Assembly (NCBI RefSeq): GCF_030052815.1
Contig: NC_079507.1
Location: forward strand, 53,517,571-53,581,570
Reading direction: 5' to 3'
Length of the DNA: 64,000 nt
From: Hevea brasiliensis
Taxonomy: Eukaryota; Streptophyta; Magnoliopsida; Malpighiales; Euphorbiaceae
The notes below the pieces were generated by a model that did no database searches, had not been told where the DNA came from, and worked only from the letters and a program-made list of their open reading frames with translations. Positions 11,341 through 23,700 of this stretch are shown here, piece after piece. A program made the translations under genes and the position numbers. Within the stretch, counting starts at the first letter, position 1; the number at the start of each line of letters is the position of its first letter.

Positions 11341-14300
11341 AAATATGAAATTTAAAAAAAAAAGGAAAAATTTCAATATATTTTATATTTTGAGTATATA
11401 ATAGATTGAATTTTAACAAATGCTTATATTAACAATGGTGGAAATGAATACCGACATTAGTAAAATTTCATTGTTCATCGAAAATCAAAATAAAAAGTAT
11501 GGTGCCATGCTATGATGAAGTCAATGTAATTAATTAATAGGAACATTTGAATCCTTTACTTCTCTTAACTCGATAGCAGTAAGTATTTTTGTGTAGTAAT
11601 TGTTACTTATTTTCATGTAATGTAAATAAATGTATGGACAATATGGTTAAAAATCTTCCATTTTTCTTTTCATTTACTGAGTATATATTTCAAAAACCTT
11701 GTTCATGTTCATTGCAAAACCAAACCATGCATTCTTGCCAGAAATCATTAAATAATAAACCAAGTCATTTACTGAGTATACATTAAATAATAGACCAAGT
11801 CTAATTCAAAGTGTTTACTCTTTCTCATACCCCAAATAAACAATTAAATACCATTTTAGGCCTAAAGGTTCAAGCTTTGTTATTTTTAGTTTTTTACTTC
11901 AGAAAATCAATCAATATTAGATTTTCTGCTATTTTATAAAAGGTGTTAGATTTTTGTGTAAATATATACTAGCAAGCTAGCTGAAGAGATAAGGAGGAAA
12001 AGTTTTTAGCTGAGCTGGCAGTATAGCTGTATTCTAGAATGTACAGGTAGCTAGTAGAATGTACAGGTGTCCAGAGGCAGTTATTCTTTTATTTGTGTAT
12101 AAATTGTATTCTTTTATTTTTCTTATTCTCTGATTCAATTTCTCTGTTTTGTAGGAATCTTTGCATTTAGATTAACCAATCACAGGACAAATTATATTTA
12201 ATCTAACATCAATGGAAGAGATGAATAATTTTCATTGATTAAAATTCAAACTTGTGTTGCTTGTAAAGAGAATTTAATTAATTATATTATTTTTTTAAAT
12301 GAATTTTTTTTAAGTTTAAAAAAATTAATTTTTTTACCTATTAAAATTTTAAATATGAGAATTATCCAAAAAAAAAAAAATCAATTAAATTAATTTTTTT
12401 AATATTGTAGTTTTCAAATAATACTATTAGCTTTGAAATATAAGTGGCCGTTTTGCAATTTATTTTTTAATATAAAAATATATTATAATTTTACATATAG
12501 CAGTTTTTATTATACTCTATTATTTAATCAATGTTTAATTCAATAATTAAAAATCAATTTATGATTGATTAGATATTTAATAAAAACGCTAATTAAATGC
12601 ACACAAAATATAAGGTTAATGGTGTAAATTTATTCACTCATATATTAATTAATTTTCTTTTATTAAATATTTAATTTTAGTGAATGAATTTTTAATTATA
12701 TATGGATTAATATTTTAAAGGATTAATTAAATTAATCTTATAATTTAAATATTAAATTATCAATAATTAAGTGTAGCAGTTAAATTAAATATATTTTAAA
12801 TTTCTTTATGGCTTTATTTTTCTCAACTTCATTGTTTAACATCTAATTTTTAAGTGTTTGTAGGCGACTTGTTCGGTATTAATTAAAGTGTACAGATAAT
12901 TAAAATAATAAATTTATAAATTTTAATATAAATATTTAATTTAATAATTATTAAATTTATTTTTATATAATATTATAATCACATTTTAATTAAAGTAAAA
13001 CTAAAAAAATTCCATAATTGACTCACTTTTCATTTTTCATTGTACAGAATGAAATAAATTAAGGTTAACAAAAATGAAATGATAATTTAAGCATGACTTT
13101 TTTATAAAATATGTAAAAAATATTATTTTACAAATTGAAACCGAATCGAGATTGGATTGAACTAAAATTTAAATGGCAAAAAAAAAGTTAGCAAAATTGT
13201 CATATTTCGGGAAAATTATTGTGTAATTCCGATGCATCAAGTTATAGGCATGATTTTGTGCACCAGATCACACAGATAACAACACCTCAACTATGAAAAG
13301 GTGAGTAAAAAGTTCATCATAAAATTAAAATAATTTTCTGTCAAGTAATACATATGATGTGTCGTATTATTGTTAGCTGAGTGTACTATATCACTTGACG
13401 ATATGATACACGGGGACTATTGATGCATCAGAAACGAAAGAAAAGGTAGTGATGATGTTGATCCCACACCATTTCAATTACATTGCAATCAATCTTCTCA
13501 CCAACTCCAACTTTGTATTGAAAAATTATGAAAAGATAAGCTTTCATGTGAAGATGATGACAAGTTGAATTCATTAATTAAGAAGATTGAAGTCAATGTC
13601 TGCAGCCTATGAGGCATAACATTTAACAATAACAGCCACCTTAATCTTACCATTTTGTTTTGTTAAGGCAGGATTTTGATATGCTAAAACCATGGACTTC
13701 TTTAATGGAACAATGGATATGGACACCTTAGCTTTGCTTGTAAGAAAATCATTTGCCAGCTAAATTTCAAACATCCTACGATTTTATAATTCTGCTTGTT
13801 GTCGTGTAATTAATATCCACTGAAATTTAAATTTGAGATTTTACATTTATAAAAATAATTTTAATATTATTAAATTAAACTTTAGTATTGCAACATAGCT
13901 GTAATTAAATTTAAAAATATAATATAAAATATTTTGAATTTTAAAATTTTATATAATAAAATTCCTTTAATTTTTAATAATTGATTTACATATCTAAAGT
14001 GACAGTGACATAAATGATTCTCTCTTATTTATATGATAATGGCAGAAGCAACTATATATATATATTTCTTTACAAATTAATTATAGAAAAATTTCACTCA
14101 TATAAGATAATAAAACGTTAATAGTTATATTAGAGATACTTTATTTCTAAAAAAAAAAAAACAATTTTCTACATTATTATTACCTTAAATTGTTCACATA
14201 AACGTATTATTTATAAATCAGTTATCGAGTGTTAGAATGATTTTGTTATATAAAATTTCAAAATTTAAGAATTTTTATATTATATTTTAAAATTTAGAGA

Positions 14301-15030
14301 CATATTTATTATAATATTATTTAAAATTGAGGGATAACTTTTAAAATTTATCATACTTCGAAGACTTCTTTAAGTCGAGATAATTTATGATGTATTATTA
14401 ATGTTTGAATTGTTGACTATTTCTTGGTCTGAAATTCTTTTAAATAAATAAATTATAATTGAGATTCAAATTTTAAATTTATAATTTATAAAATAATAAT
14501 TTTTTTGACCAATGGGAAAAAAATAGAGAGAAAAAAATTAAACTGAAATAAATCTAAAAAAAAAACTATAATAAATCTAAAAAAAACCATCGCAGAAATA
14601 TCTTATTACATAAATAGAAAAATATCAATTGGAGGAATCTCCAAATAGGGCAATGCATTTAGTCAATTTGATTTCAAACTGAATTAAAATTATTAAAAAT
14701 AATATTTATTCTTCTTTTTATTTATATTTACAGTGGTTTGGTTGGATTTTTTAATTTTTTTAAATCAAATTAAATTAATTTTTTAAAAAATTAAAATTAA
14801 ACTAAATTAAATTATATAATAAATCAAATTGAATTTTTTAATAGATTCGATTCAGTTAATTTTTTCGATTTAAATCGAATTATGCTCAGCTTTACCATCC
14901 GTCTGCACCGATTCAATGACCGGCCGATTTAAAAACATTGCCTCTTGACCACAAAAACAAGCGAAAACAAAATTCAAAACGAGGGGCACCATGGAAATAA
15001 CTCAAACCAAGCAAGGGCATTTTAGGTATA
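11341..15030. other. AT-rich intergenic region
   Basis: No gene or conserved protein fragment found on either strand. The part around 14680-14890 has alternating AATT-rich, GGTTTGGTTGG-type sequence of the sort left by old MITEs; I could not set its ends. Confidence 0.5.
11944..12208 (+). repeat. Possible small solo LTR
   Basis: About 265 bp bounded by TGTTAGATT and its inverse AATCTAACA, with a TATA-like TGTATAAATTG inside. The TG...CA ends and size fit a short Copia-type solo LTR, but no target-site duplication is visible. Confidence 0.35.
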
Positions 15031-15035
15031 TCAAT

Positions 15036-15045
15036 CTATAAATAC
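15036..15045 (+). promoter_or_regulatory. TATA box of the NRP gene
   Basis: CTATAAATAC lies about 30 bp before a pyrimidine-rich start region (about 15065-15075). A 5' untranslated exon probably follows to 15173 (donor GTG|GTAAAA), then a 1373 bp leader intron ending at 16546. Confidence 0.6.
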
Positions 15046-16556
15046 AAATAAAGATCCTCAGTTTTTAATCCCTCTCGCTGTATCGTGTCCTACGGGTTTC
15101 ACGGTTGAGCAGATAAAAAAGGTGCTCTCTCCTCCTCATTTGGATCCGCAAATCTAGGGTTCTATTAAATGTGGTAAAATTTTGCTTGCAAATTCTTTAA
15201 ATCGGATCTTTATTTTTCTTATTTAAGCTCCGAAATTCATTCTTGTCACTTAGCTCGGTATTTTCACAGCCTATTTAACGGATTTTTTTCCTCCCATTTT
15301 TAGTTTTCATTTCCCTTTTTGGAAATGTAGGCTTGGATTTAGTTTTCTAGTGTAGTGATTGGGGTTATTTACCTTTGGTGTTTGTTTAGTTGATTAATTA
15401 ATGCTAGTAGATTTGGAGTAATGTTGGTCGGTTTTGAGCTAAATTCTGTTTTTTAAACGCAATATTACTTGTGTGACCTTCATCTTTAGATTTCGTTTTT
15501 GGGTTTTAAGGCGTTTTTGATTCCTGAAAATTGGTGTTAAAGAAAGTAGAACTGTAAATTTTTAATCTTGCATGCTGTTTGCATGTTACTACTATTGATT
15601 ATTGATTAATGCGAAGGTAATTGTGTTTTGCGTTCTGTGCTTGTTTATTTGTTATAAGTTTATGCTTAATGTGTGCTGGAAATTGGTAACTGTGCTATAA
15701 AATTATTTGGGTTCAAATGGAATGCAAAGCTGGCTTTAGTTCTGTTAAGAAATATGGTTTTATCTGCTTTCTAAATCCGTACAACTGTGTCATTTTCACT
15801 GTTTGAGTTGTTGCTTCATTTTTGTTGGGCCAACAGTGTTTTCAAGTAGATTGGATAGAAATTCAATATTGGGGAATTGGGGTTGTTATTGGATCTGATA
15901 TAAGATATCATTTTTGTCTGCTTTCAAAGGGCGCAAAAAGAAATACTTTTCACTGGTTATTTCTCCGGCATTACTTTTCTGAAATTTGGTTTCTATTCAT
16001 TTTTACAAAATTGACTTTTTTTTTTGGCTGGGAACTCTGAAATTTTAAATTTTAGATACCCAAACACCTTCCTCTTTTCCTGTTTAGAGGTGTGCTTCTT
16101 TCATTGTTAGCTTGTTGTTTTGTAGTTATGACTTTTCCTTTTCAATCTTTTTTAAAATATACTCAGAGTTGCCTCAGTATGGCTTGTATTTTGTTCTGTT
16201 CTTAACAATTCCTTTGTTTATATCAAAATTTGAATTTATCAAGTATATGGAATGAAGTAATTGTATTGAAGATTGAACTTGTGTAACAAATGGGATTAAT
16301 TAAATCTATCAGAAATATCATGCATAATATACAGGTTGAACATTTTATTTGATGAAATTGCTTACGGATGCTCTCCAGATGAAATCACTGCTGGTTTGAT
16401 TTATTGTGTTTAAGCTTTATCTTGTTATGCACTAGAATTGGACTTCAGCCAACAACTTTACTGTTCTGAACTGATTTTTACTTGTTTTTCTCTCTCTTAG
16501 TAGATTTTATTTTTATGAAGATTTATCTTGTGTAACATCTTATTAGGATTTGCAAG

Positions 16557-18305
16557 ATGGACAGCATGCAAAGCTTTTGGCAATTGGGTGACGAGCTTCG
16601 AGGACAATCAAAAGTCTCAGAGGATCATAAGTGGTTAATGGCTGCGTCTAAATTGGCTGAGCAGACAAGGTCCAAGGGTGAACGCATGAATAATCTTGAT
16701 CTTTCAAAGGGTTTGGCAGAAATAAGGCCAAGGGACAAGATTGGATTTCAGGAAGATAATAAATTTGAAAGCCTTAACTTTAATATGTTGAACTTGGAAT
16801 CCAAGATGACAGAAAATGTGGGCAAAAGTTCTTTCAGAAATGGTGTTTACAATATGAATGCAGTGTACCAGAAAAACAACATAAACAATATTGGAAATCT
16901 GACTGGTAGCAAGTATAGTGGTAACAGTCAGAATATCAAAGAGCCCAACAACAACAACAATAACAGCAATAACAACAATGAGAACAGTGCAAATAATGCA
17001 GTTGACAAAAGGTTCAAGACTCTGCCTGCGACAGAGACACTTCCACGAAACGAGGTCCTTGGAGGATACATCTTTGTCTGTAACAATGACACTATGCAGG
17101 AAGACTTGAAGCGCCAGCTATTTGGTAATTTGTGTCTCCGTCTTTTTCCTTTTGCTTGTTAGTTTTCCCCTAGACAGGACGTTACTTTTGGTTTGATACG
17201 TCTAACCAGTGTATTATGGGAAGCATATTATTGTGTAATTAATATGTTCTAAGTTCTGATCATGAGAGTGTTTCATATCATTCTTGTAACCCTGGATCTC
17301 TAGTGGTAAACCATATGATGCTTGTGTTCTTATGTTAAGCGTTGCGACACAGCTTTGGTGATGATATTAGATATAGATGATCTTTAGGATTTTTTTTTTC
17401 CTTCACTAACAATGTTGGATAAATAATACTGATGTACTGATTGTTACACCCATTGAATAGGTTTACCACCAAGATATCGAGATTCTGTTCGGGCAATAAC
17501 ACCTGGCTTGCCACTCTTTCTTTACAACTACACTACTCACCAGTTGCATGGTATATTTGAGGTTTGTTCTCAAACTCTGTTGACTTACTTGTTAGTGTAC
17601 AAACCTGATTCAGGAGCTTTCTGCTCTGATCTGTGTGTTATCCATCTGCCAACTTTTTTTGATTGATAACCTTAGTTTAGTAATTCTAAGTTCATTCTGA
17701 TCTGGATTTGTTGTGTGAAAATGGTGCTTTGAGTGATGTTGTGGTGACATTTGGAAATTCTCTTTTTCAGAAAAATATATTCAACATGTCTATATCCTCG
17801 TCTGAGGTTTTCTGTTTGTTGAAATCTTTTGCTTTTCAAAATCTTGTACAGGCAGCAAGTTTTGGGGGTTCTAACATTGACCCAACTGCTTGGGAAGACA
17901 AAAAATGCAAAGGCGAGTCGAGGTTTCCTGCTCAGGTAAAAGTTGTATTGATGATTTTGAGGACTCTATTTGATATATATCTGAAAGGATTTACTCATTA
18001 TATCATTTGTCTTTTTATGCTTAATAAATAGGTGAGGATCTGTGTTAGAAAACTCTGCAAGGCATTGGAAGAGGATGCTTTTAGGCCAGTGTTGCACTAT
18101 TACGATGGCCCAAAGTTTCGTCTTGAACTCTCAGTTCCTGAGGTAAGATGAAGATTTACATGTTGCCTTGTTCTTTATCATTGTCATCTACTTGAAGGGG
18201 AACTTGTTGTATGAGTCAAAGTTCGGTTCTGAAAGGCTTATTGTGGTTGTTGTGCAGACCCTGGATCTATTAGACCTTTGCGAACAAGCAGGCTCTCCAG
18301 CTTAA
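16557..18305 (+). CDS. NRP: Asn-rich protein with DCD domain (NRP type)
   Basis: Five coding exons (16557-17124, 17461-17561, 17852-17935, 18032-18142, 18258-18305) join in frame to 303 residues, all with GT-AG introns. An untranslated first exon probably lies at about 15065-15173. Residues 1-160 are low complexity, with a poly-Asn tract near 131-146. From about 164 comes the DCD (Development and Cell Death) domain: GGYIFVCNN, then LFGLPPRYRDSV, FLYNYTTHQLHGIFEA, FPAQVR and the C-terminal YYDGPKFRLELS. The family's founding members are soybean NRP-A/B, which link ER and osmotic stress to cell death, and Arabidopsis At5g42050 and At3g27090. The position beside ENY2 fits the At3g27090 orthologue. 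Molecular activity of the domain is not settled. The long leader intron may enhance expression, but that is inference. Confidence 0.95.
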
Positions 18306-20785
18306 GCAAATTGCTTGCTGAATATGCAAATGTAGTAGGCTTTGCGGTGCACGTTAGCTGCCTGCTTTTCACAGATTTTCCGTAGAGCGTAAGCTTGGGG
18401 TTTAAGTCTGTTGGGTGAAATCTTGTTGAGAAAAGTAGGAATGGCATGTGAGCCAGCTGAATAAACACATTTGTGTGTTGTGAAGGTACTTTTAAGCCTT
18501 GGTGGCTTAATGTTTTATAGTACCTATTATCTTATAGACAGACTACCAAGATGTAAAAGAGAATGAATGATAGGCTGTAATGATCAAGTCCTCAGAAGAG
18601 GAAGGCCTTCGACGTATGCATGTAAACTGAGCGTGTGACACACTTGTTTGTTATGTTGAGCATCCACGTGGAGTTCTAATCTAATTGTTTTTAAATTCTA
18701 ATTTTACAAGTTGGTGGAATCCTCCTTGGGTTGCTATATTGTTGCCTATTAGAAAAGCACAGAACAGGATAGGGGAGCTTGTAAGTGGGAATCACACCCC
18801 CCATTTCTTGGTAGGCGTTTATGCTAGCAAATGAATGTCATGGGTATGATTTTATTTGCAGTATTTATTTTTCAGTGTGAGATATTGATAACGCTGTTCT
18901 GCTGCCATAAGGAGCTAATGGATTGATGTTTATCAGTGTTTTGGCCTTGGTGCTTGTGACTTGTTGTGGAAGAATTAAAATGGTTCATTAGAGAGAATCC
19001 TTCAATCCCTGAGGATTTCGGAGACTCAATTTTGGAATGAATTTGGCTTCCATTTCATTGATTTCAACTAGCTTTTAGATATAAAAGTACAAGATAAAAA
19101 ATCAATAAAAATTCTTTGAAATATAAATCTCCTCAATCAGCAAATAGAAAACACAACTTTGAAAACACAAGTATGATAATCCACAAATCCACAATTCACA
19201 AAAAGTTGATTTTTTTAACAAATGTGAAAAGTTGCAATTGAACTTTTAAATGCAACTTTTCTTGCTGTGAGAAACCTTTGTGATCATATTTATTTTCAAG
19301 CATATAAATATTTTCAATATCAAATGACAAATACCACCCATCCATAGGATCTAAAGATGCAGAGAGAACAAACTACTCCACTGCATCTTCTCTAAATTGA
19401 CTGTTTATTTCTTATATTCATAGCACTAACATTTTTAAGTTTTAACCATCAAAACAGACAAAGTTCCATTAACGAGGCACCCCATATGCATTGGTGGAGT
19501 AATGATTACATTGAAAAAAAAAATTGAAGTCCCATTACGGGGGCATTGCATGTCCTTATGAAGGGATGAATGTGAGAAACAGGCCAGCAATTGGTTATAG
19601 CAGAATTATGTGAGACCGCCATGGTTAGGAGACAGTGGTTACGGCCCCTTTGTTCATCACTTGGTTCACATATTTGGGTGGGGAAAATTCAACAACCAAG
19701 CTCAGTTGAAGGTGGAGGATGGCATGGGCTTTTGGTTTTGGCAGTAGCTAGCTATTAGTGTTTTTTTTTTTTAGTGCTAAATTTTAGTCAATAAAATTCA
19801 GTCTTTAGCTTTGTATTTTTGTCTCCCATTTTTCAACAACATTAACGAGAAATAACAATGCATGGGTACCATATTTCAACAAAATTAGTAAGTAATAACA
19901 ACGCTGTCCTGTCTTCTTGCAATCTAAAATTCCCAAGCATATCTTAAATTTAAAAAATGATGAAATATTTACATGACATTGAAAGGCTATTTATAGGAAG
20001 AGGTGCCAAAGAAACCCGTTACATGCTATAGAACTTTTAGATCTCTAATAAACTGAATAAATTTAACTGATCTGTTACAAAATTCTTCATTACAAAAGCA
20101 ACCAACCAACAAATTCAGCAACTTGGTGGAAGATGTTGCGGAGAAATTGATGACACTTCTCAACCTTATTTCAATGGAGGATGGTTAGCGCAAGCCTTCA
20201 CAAGTTCACATGTTAGAAATTTTCTTGGTAATAACTCTGAACCATGGTAAATCCTTGTGTCTCTCACTCAGCAAGAAAGCCCTATGTTCTTGTCTCTCAC
20301 ACAACAAAACAACTAGATCATGTTGGGAAAAGGTTGGCATGTTAAACTCAATTCTTCATGTCCACGAGGAATGGAGAATTTCAGAAAGAGTTTCATTTCT
20401 TATGATATCAGCAGCAAGTATAATTGACAAGGTAAATAGCTCAATCTCCTTAGTCTTACAGAATTTGAATTTGCCATGCAAGTAATTTACAATATTTGTA
20501 TATTTTTGTATATATAATTGACGAGGTAAATAGTTTTTATCGTTATTAGTCAAATTTTTTTCTTAGTTAATTATTTTTATTTAAATCTACACGACAGTCA
20601 CAAAACCACACACAAAGCCCTCACAACAGTGGGACTTTTCATTTTTTATTAAACTCAATTCAAAATTACAAAGTAATTCCACAACCATACAAAAACATCG
20701 TCACAACAAACATAAAGCTAAACTCATACCTAATTATGTAGACGTGCATAGCCCATCCCCACATATATTTGTTTTAGACAAAACT
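18306..20785. other. NRP 3' region and intergenic spacer
   Basis: The NRP 3' untranslated region probably runs to about 18680. The rest has no recognisable gene. A stretch at about 19050-19137 (TTTCATTGATTTCAACTAGC onwards) is a third, more diverged copy of the start of the ENY2-flank duplication seen at 8983 and 33171. Confidence 0.55.
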
Positions 20786-23700
20786 CTATAAACCATGACC
20801 TTTCACAAATCTAGCAACATTTACATAATACCACACCATAAATTTGTCCCACAAATTATCTAGGAAATTGAAATATAAATGCCTCCATCTTCTATTAAAC
20901 ACTAAAGGACCCATCACTGCCCAAAATCCTACCACAAATCCTGGTGCAATGCTCACATAGAAATAGAACCAAGCAAATGATTTAGACCCTTTGTCATCTT
21001 CTCCTCTTTCTATCCCAATAGGAGGCATATCACCATCAACATTGCAGTTCTTGATGAGTGGAAGGCCACAAAGTTTGTTGCCGCTGAAAGTAGATGGATC
21101 AAAGCCTTGCAATTGAGTGCCTGAAGGTATTATTCCTGATAACTTGTTGTTGGATAAATTCAATTTACTCAAAAATGTCAAGCTTGACATACTTGGAGGA
21201 ATTTCTCCAAACAGATGATTTTGAGAAAAATCAAGAGATTCTAATTCTTTCATATTTCCTATTTCTTCTGGAATTCTTCCACTCAAAAGATTATGTGACA
21301 AATTTAATGAATGCAATGCTTCAAGCCTTGTTATTTCTTCAGGAATATCTCCTGATAATTTATTATTTGAGAGGTCCATACTCCTTACGAAATTAAGATT
21401 GGTGGAATATTCAATCATTTCTCCCTTTGTCATAATTGAGGAACTATCAGAAAAACCCAACTCTTGCAAATAAAGGACAATCTGACCTTGCTTTCCTGTA
21501 CCATCTACCATTGCACTGAAGTTATTGATACATGTTGGTATGGTACCGCTGAGGTTGTTATTAGCAAGATCCAAGATTTGCAAATAAGTCATGCGGCAAA
21601 GCCCTATAGGCACGTGACCATGAAATTGGTTCCCACGAAGATTAAGAATAACCATCTGTGAATAATTTTGATTCTCCAGCCATGTTGAAATATTTCCCTC
21701 CAATCTATTTTCATCCAATTCAAGTACCGTCAATGCTTCGCAATGTTCAAGTGACAATGGTATTTCACCAAAGAGAGTATTGTTGCGAAGGTTTAAGAAT
21801 TGAAGGTCACTTAAAATCCCAATGGAACTAGGAATTTTTCCACTGAAATAGTTGTCATTTAATTTTAAAACTTCTAAATATTTCCAATTCATCCAACAAT
21901 CAGGTATCTCTCCGGATAGATGATTTTTTCCAAAGTTAAGCAGCTCAGTGATCAGATCATGCGTTCTATGACATAGAAAGGTGAATAATGATCCAGAGAG
22001 TAAATTATCGGAAAGATCTATCCAATAGGAAGAGACATTAGGCAATGGACCATTGAATTTATTTGAACTCAAGTCGATGAAGGAAAACAAATCATTGCTG
22101 GAGGACAAATAGGGAATCTTGCCATGCAATTGGTTATGAGATAAATTAAGATAAGAAAGTCTTAAAGACCAGTCACTGAACCAAACAGGAAGGGTACTTG
22201 AAATTTTTGAGTTTGACAAGTCTAGAAAGACTAAATGCTTTAGTGAACGGAGCCATCTGGGAAGTTGAGGTCCAACATCCCAAGATCTCAAATATATGCT
22301 TTCAACAAGTTGAAAAGGTGGAATCCAATGAGGATTGACTCTTAAAATCAGTTGGTTATGAGAGGCATGAAAATATCTCAGATTTGTAAGGTTTGCAAAG
22401 TGAATTTCAGAAACTTCACCCTCTAATGAATTATAAGAAATATCTACATCTACTAAATTTTCAAGGGCTCCAAAACCTATGGGGAGACTTCCATTCAGTT
22501 TGTTATTGGAAAGGCGTAGAGACGTCAAGGAAGTCAACACACCCAAAGTGGCCGGAATTTGGTGAGCAATCGAATTATCGGAAAGATCGAGAGAATCCAG
22601 ATTCTTGAATTGTCCAAGAAGATTATTTAAATGACCTGATAATTGACAATTAGATAAAGACAACACCTCTATCCCATTTGAAACACATCCCGAGAGAATT
22701 TCAAATACCTCATTTATCTCTTGGCTTAGATTGTTGCTGACCAAATCGAGTGACCTCAACTTGCAAAGATTTTTGAATGATGCCGGAATTCCTCCTTCAA
22801 GTTTGTTGCGTGACAAGTCAAGGTTGTTGAGGGAAGTCAAGTTTCCAATGGCACTTGGAATTCCTCCTTCAAGTTCATTGAATGACAAGTCGAGGTTGTT
22901 GAGGGAAGTCAAGTTTCCAATGGCACTTGGAATTGCTTCTTCAAGTTCATTGAATGACAAGTCGAGGTTGTTGAGGGAAGTCAAGTTTCCAATGGCACTT
23001 GGAATTGCTCCTTCAAGTTTGTTGCTTGACAAGTAGAGGTTGTTGAGGGAAGTCAAGTTTCCAATGGCACTTGGAATTGCTCCTTCAAGTTTGTTGCCTG
23101 ACAAGTCGAGGTTGTTGAGGGAAGTCAAGTTTCCAATGGCACTTGGAATTGCTCCTTCAAGTTTGTTGCTTGACAAGTAGAGGTTGTTGAGGGAAGTCAA
23201 GTTTCCAATGGCACTTGGAATTGCTCCTTCAAGTTTGTTGCCTGACAAGTCGAGGTTGTTGAGGGAAGTCAAGTTTCCAATGGCACTTGGAATTGCTCCT
23301 TCAAGTTTGTTGCTTGACAAGTAGAGGTTGTTGAGGGAAGTCAAGTTTCCAATGGCACTTGGAATTGCTCCTTCAAGTTTGTTGTCTGACAAGTCGAGGT
23401 TGTTGAGGGAAGTCAAGTTTCCAATGGCACTTGGAATTGCTCCTTGAAAATTGGAGGATGTCAAGTCAAGACTGTTGAGGGAGGTAAAATTTCCAATGGC
23501 ACTTGGAATTCCATCTAGCAACTCAACATTATAGGAAAGGCGAAGAAGCTCAAGCTGGGGAAGACCGTGTAACCAAAAGGCCATGGAAGAATTAAAAAAA
23601 TTATAAGACAAATCAAGCTCTCTAAGTGAAGTTATATTTTGAAGTTGAACAGGGATTGGTCCAAAAAAAAAATTATGTGAAAGATCAAGAGAAGTCAAAG

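Noticed and set aside
22785..23504. CRISPR-like or satellite array
   Set aside because: The 72 bp units have no spacers, stay in frame and translate to LRRs within a complete receptor gene.
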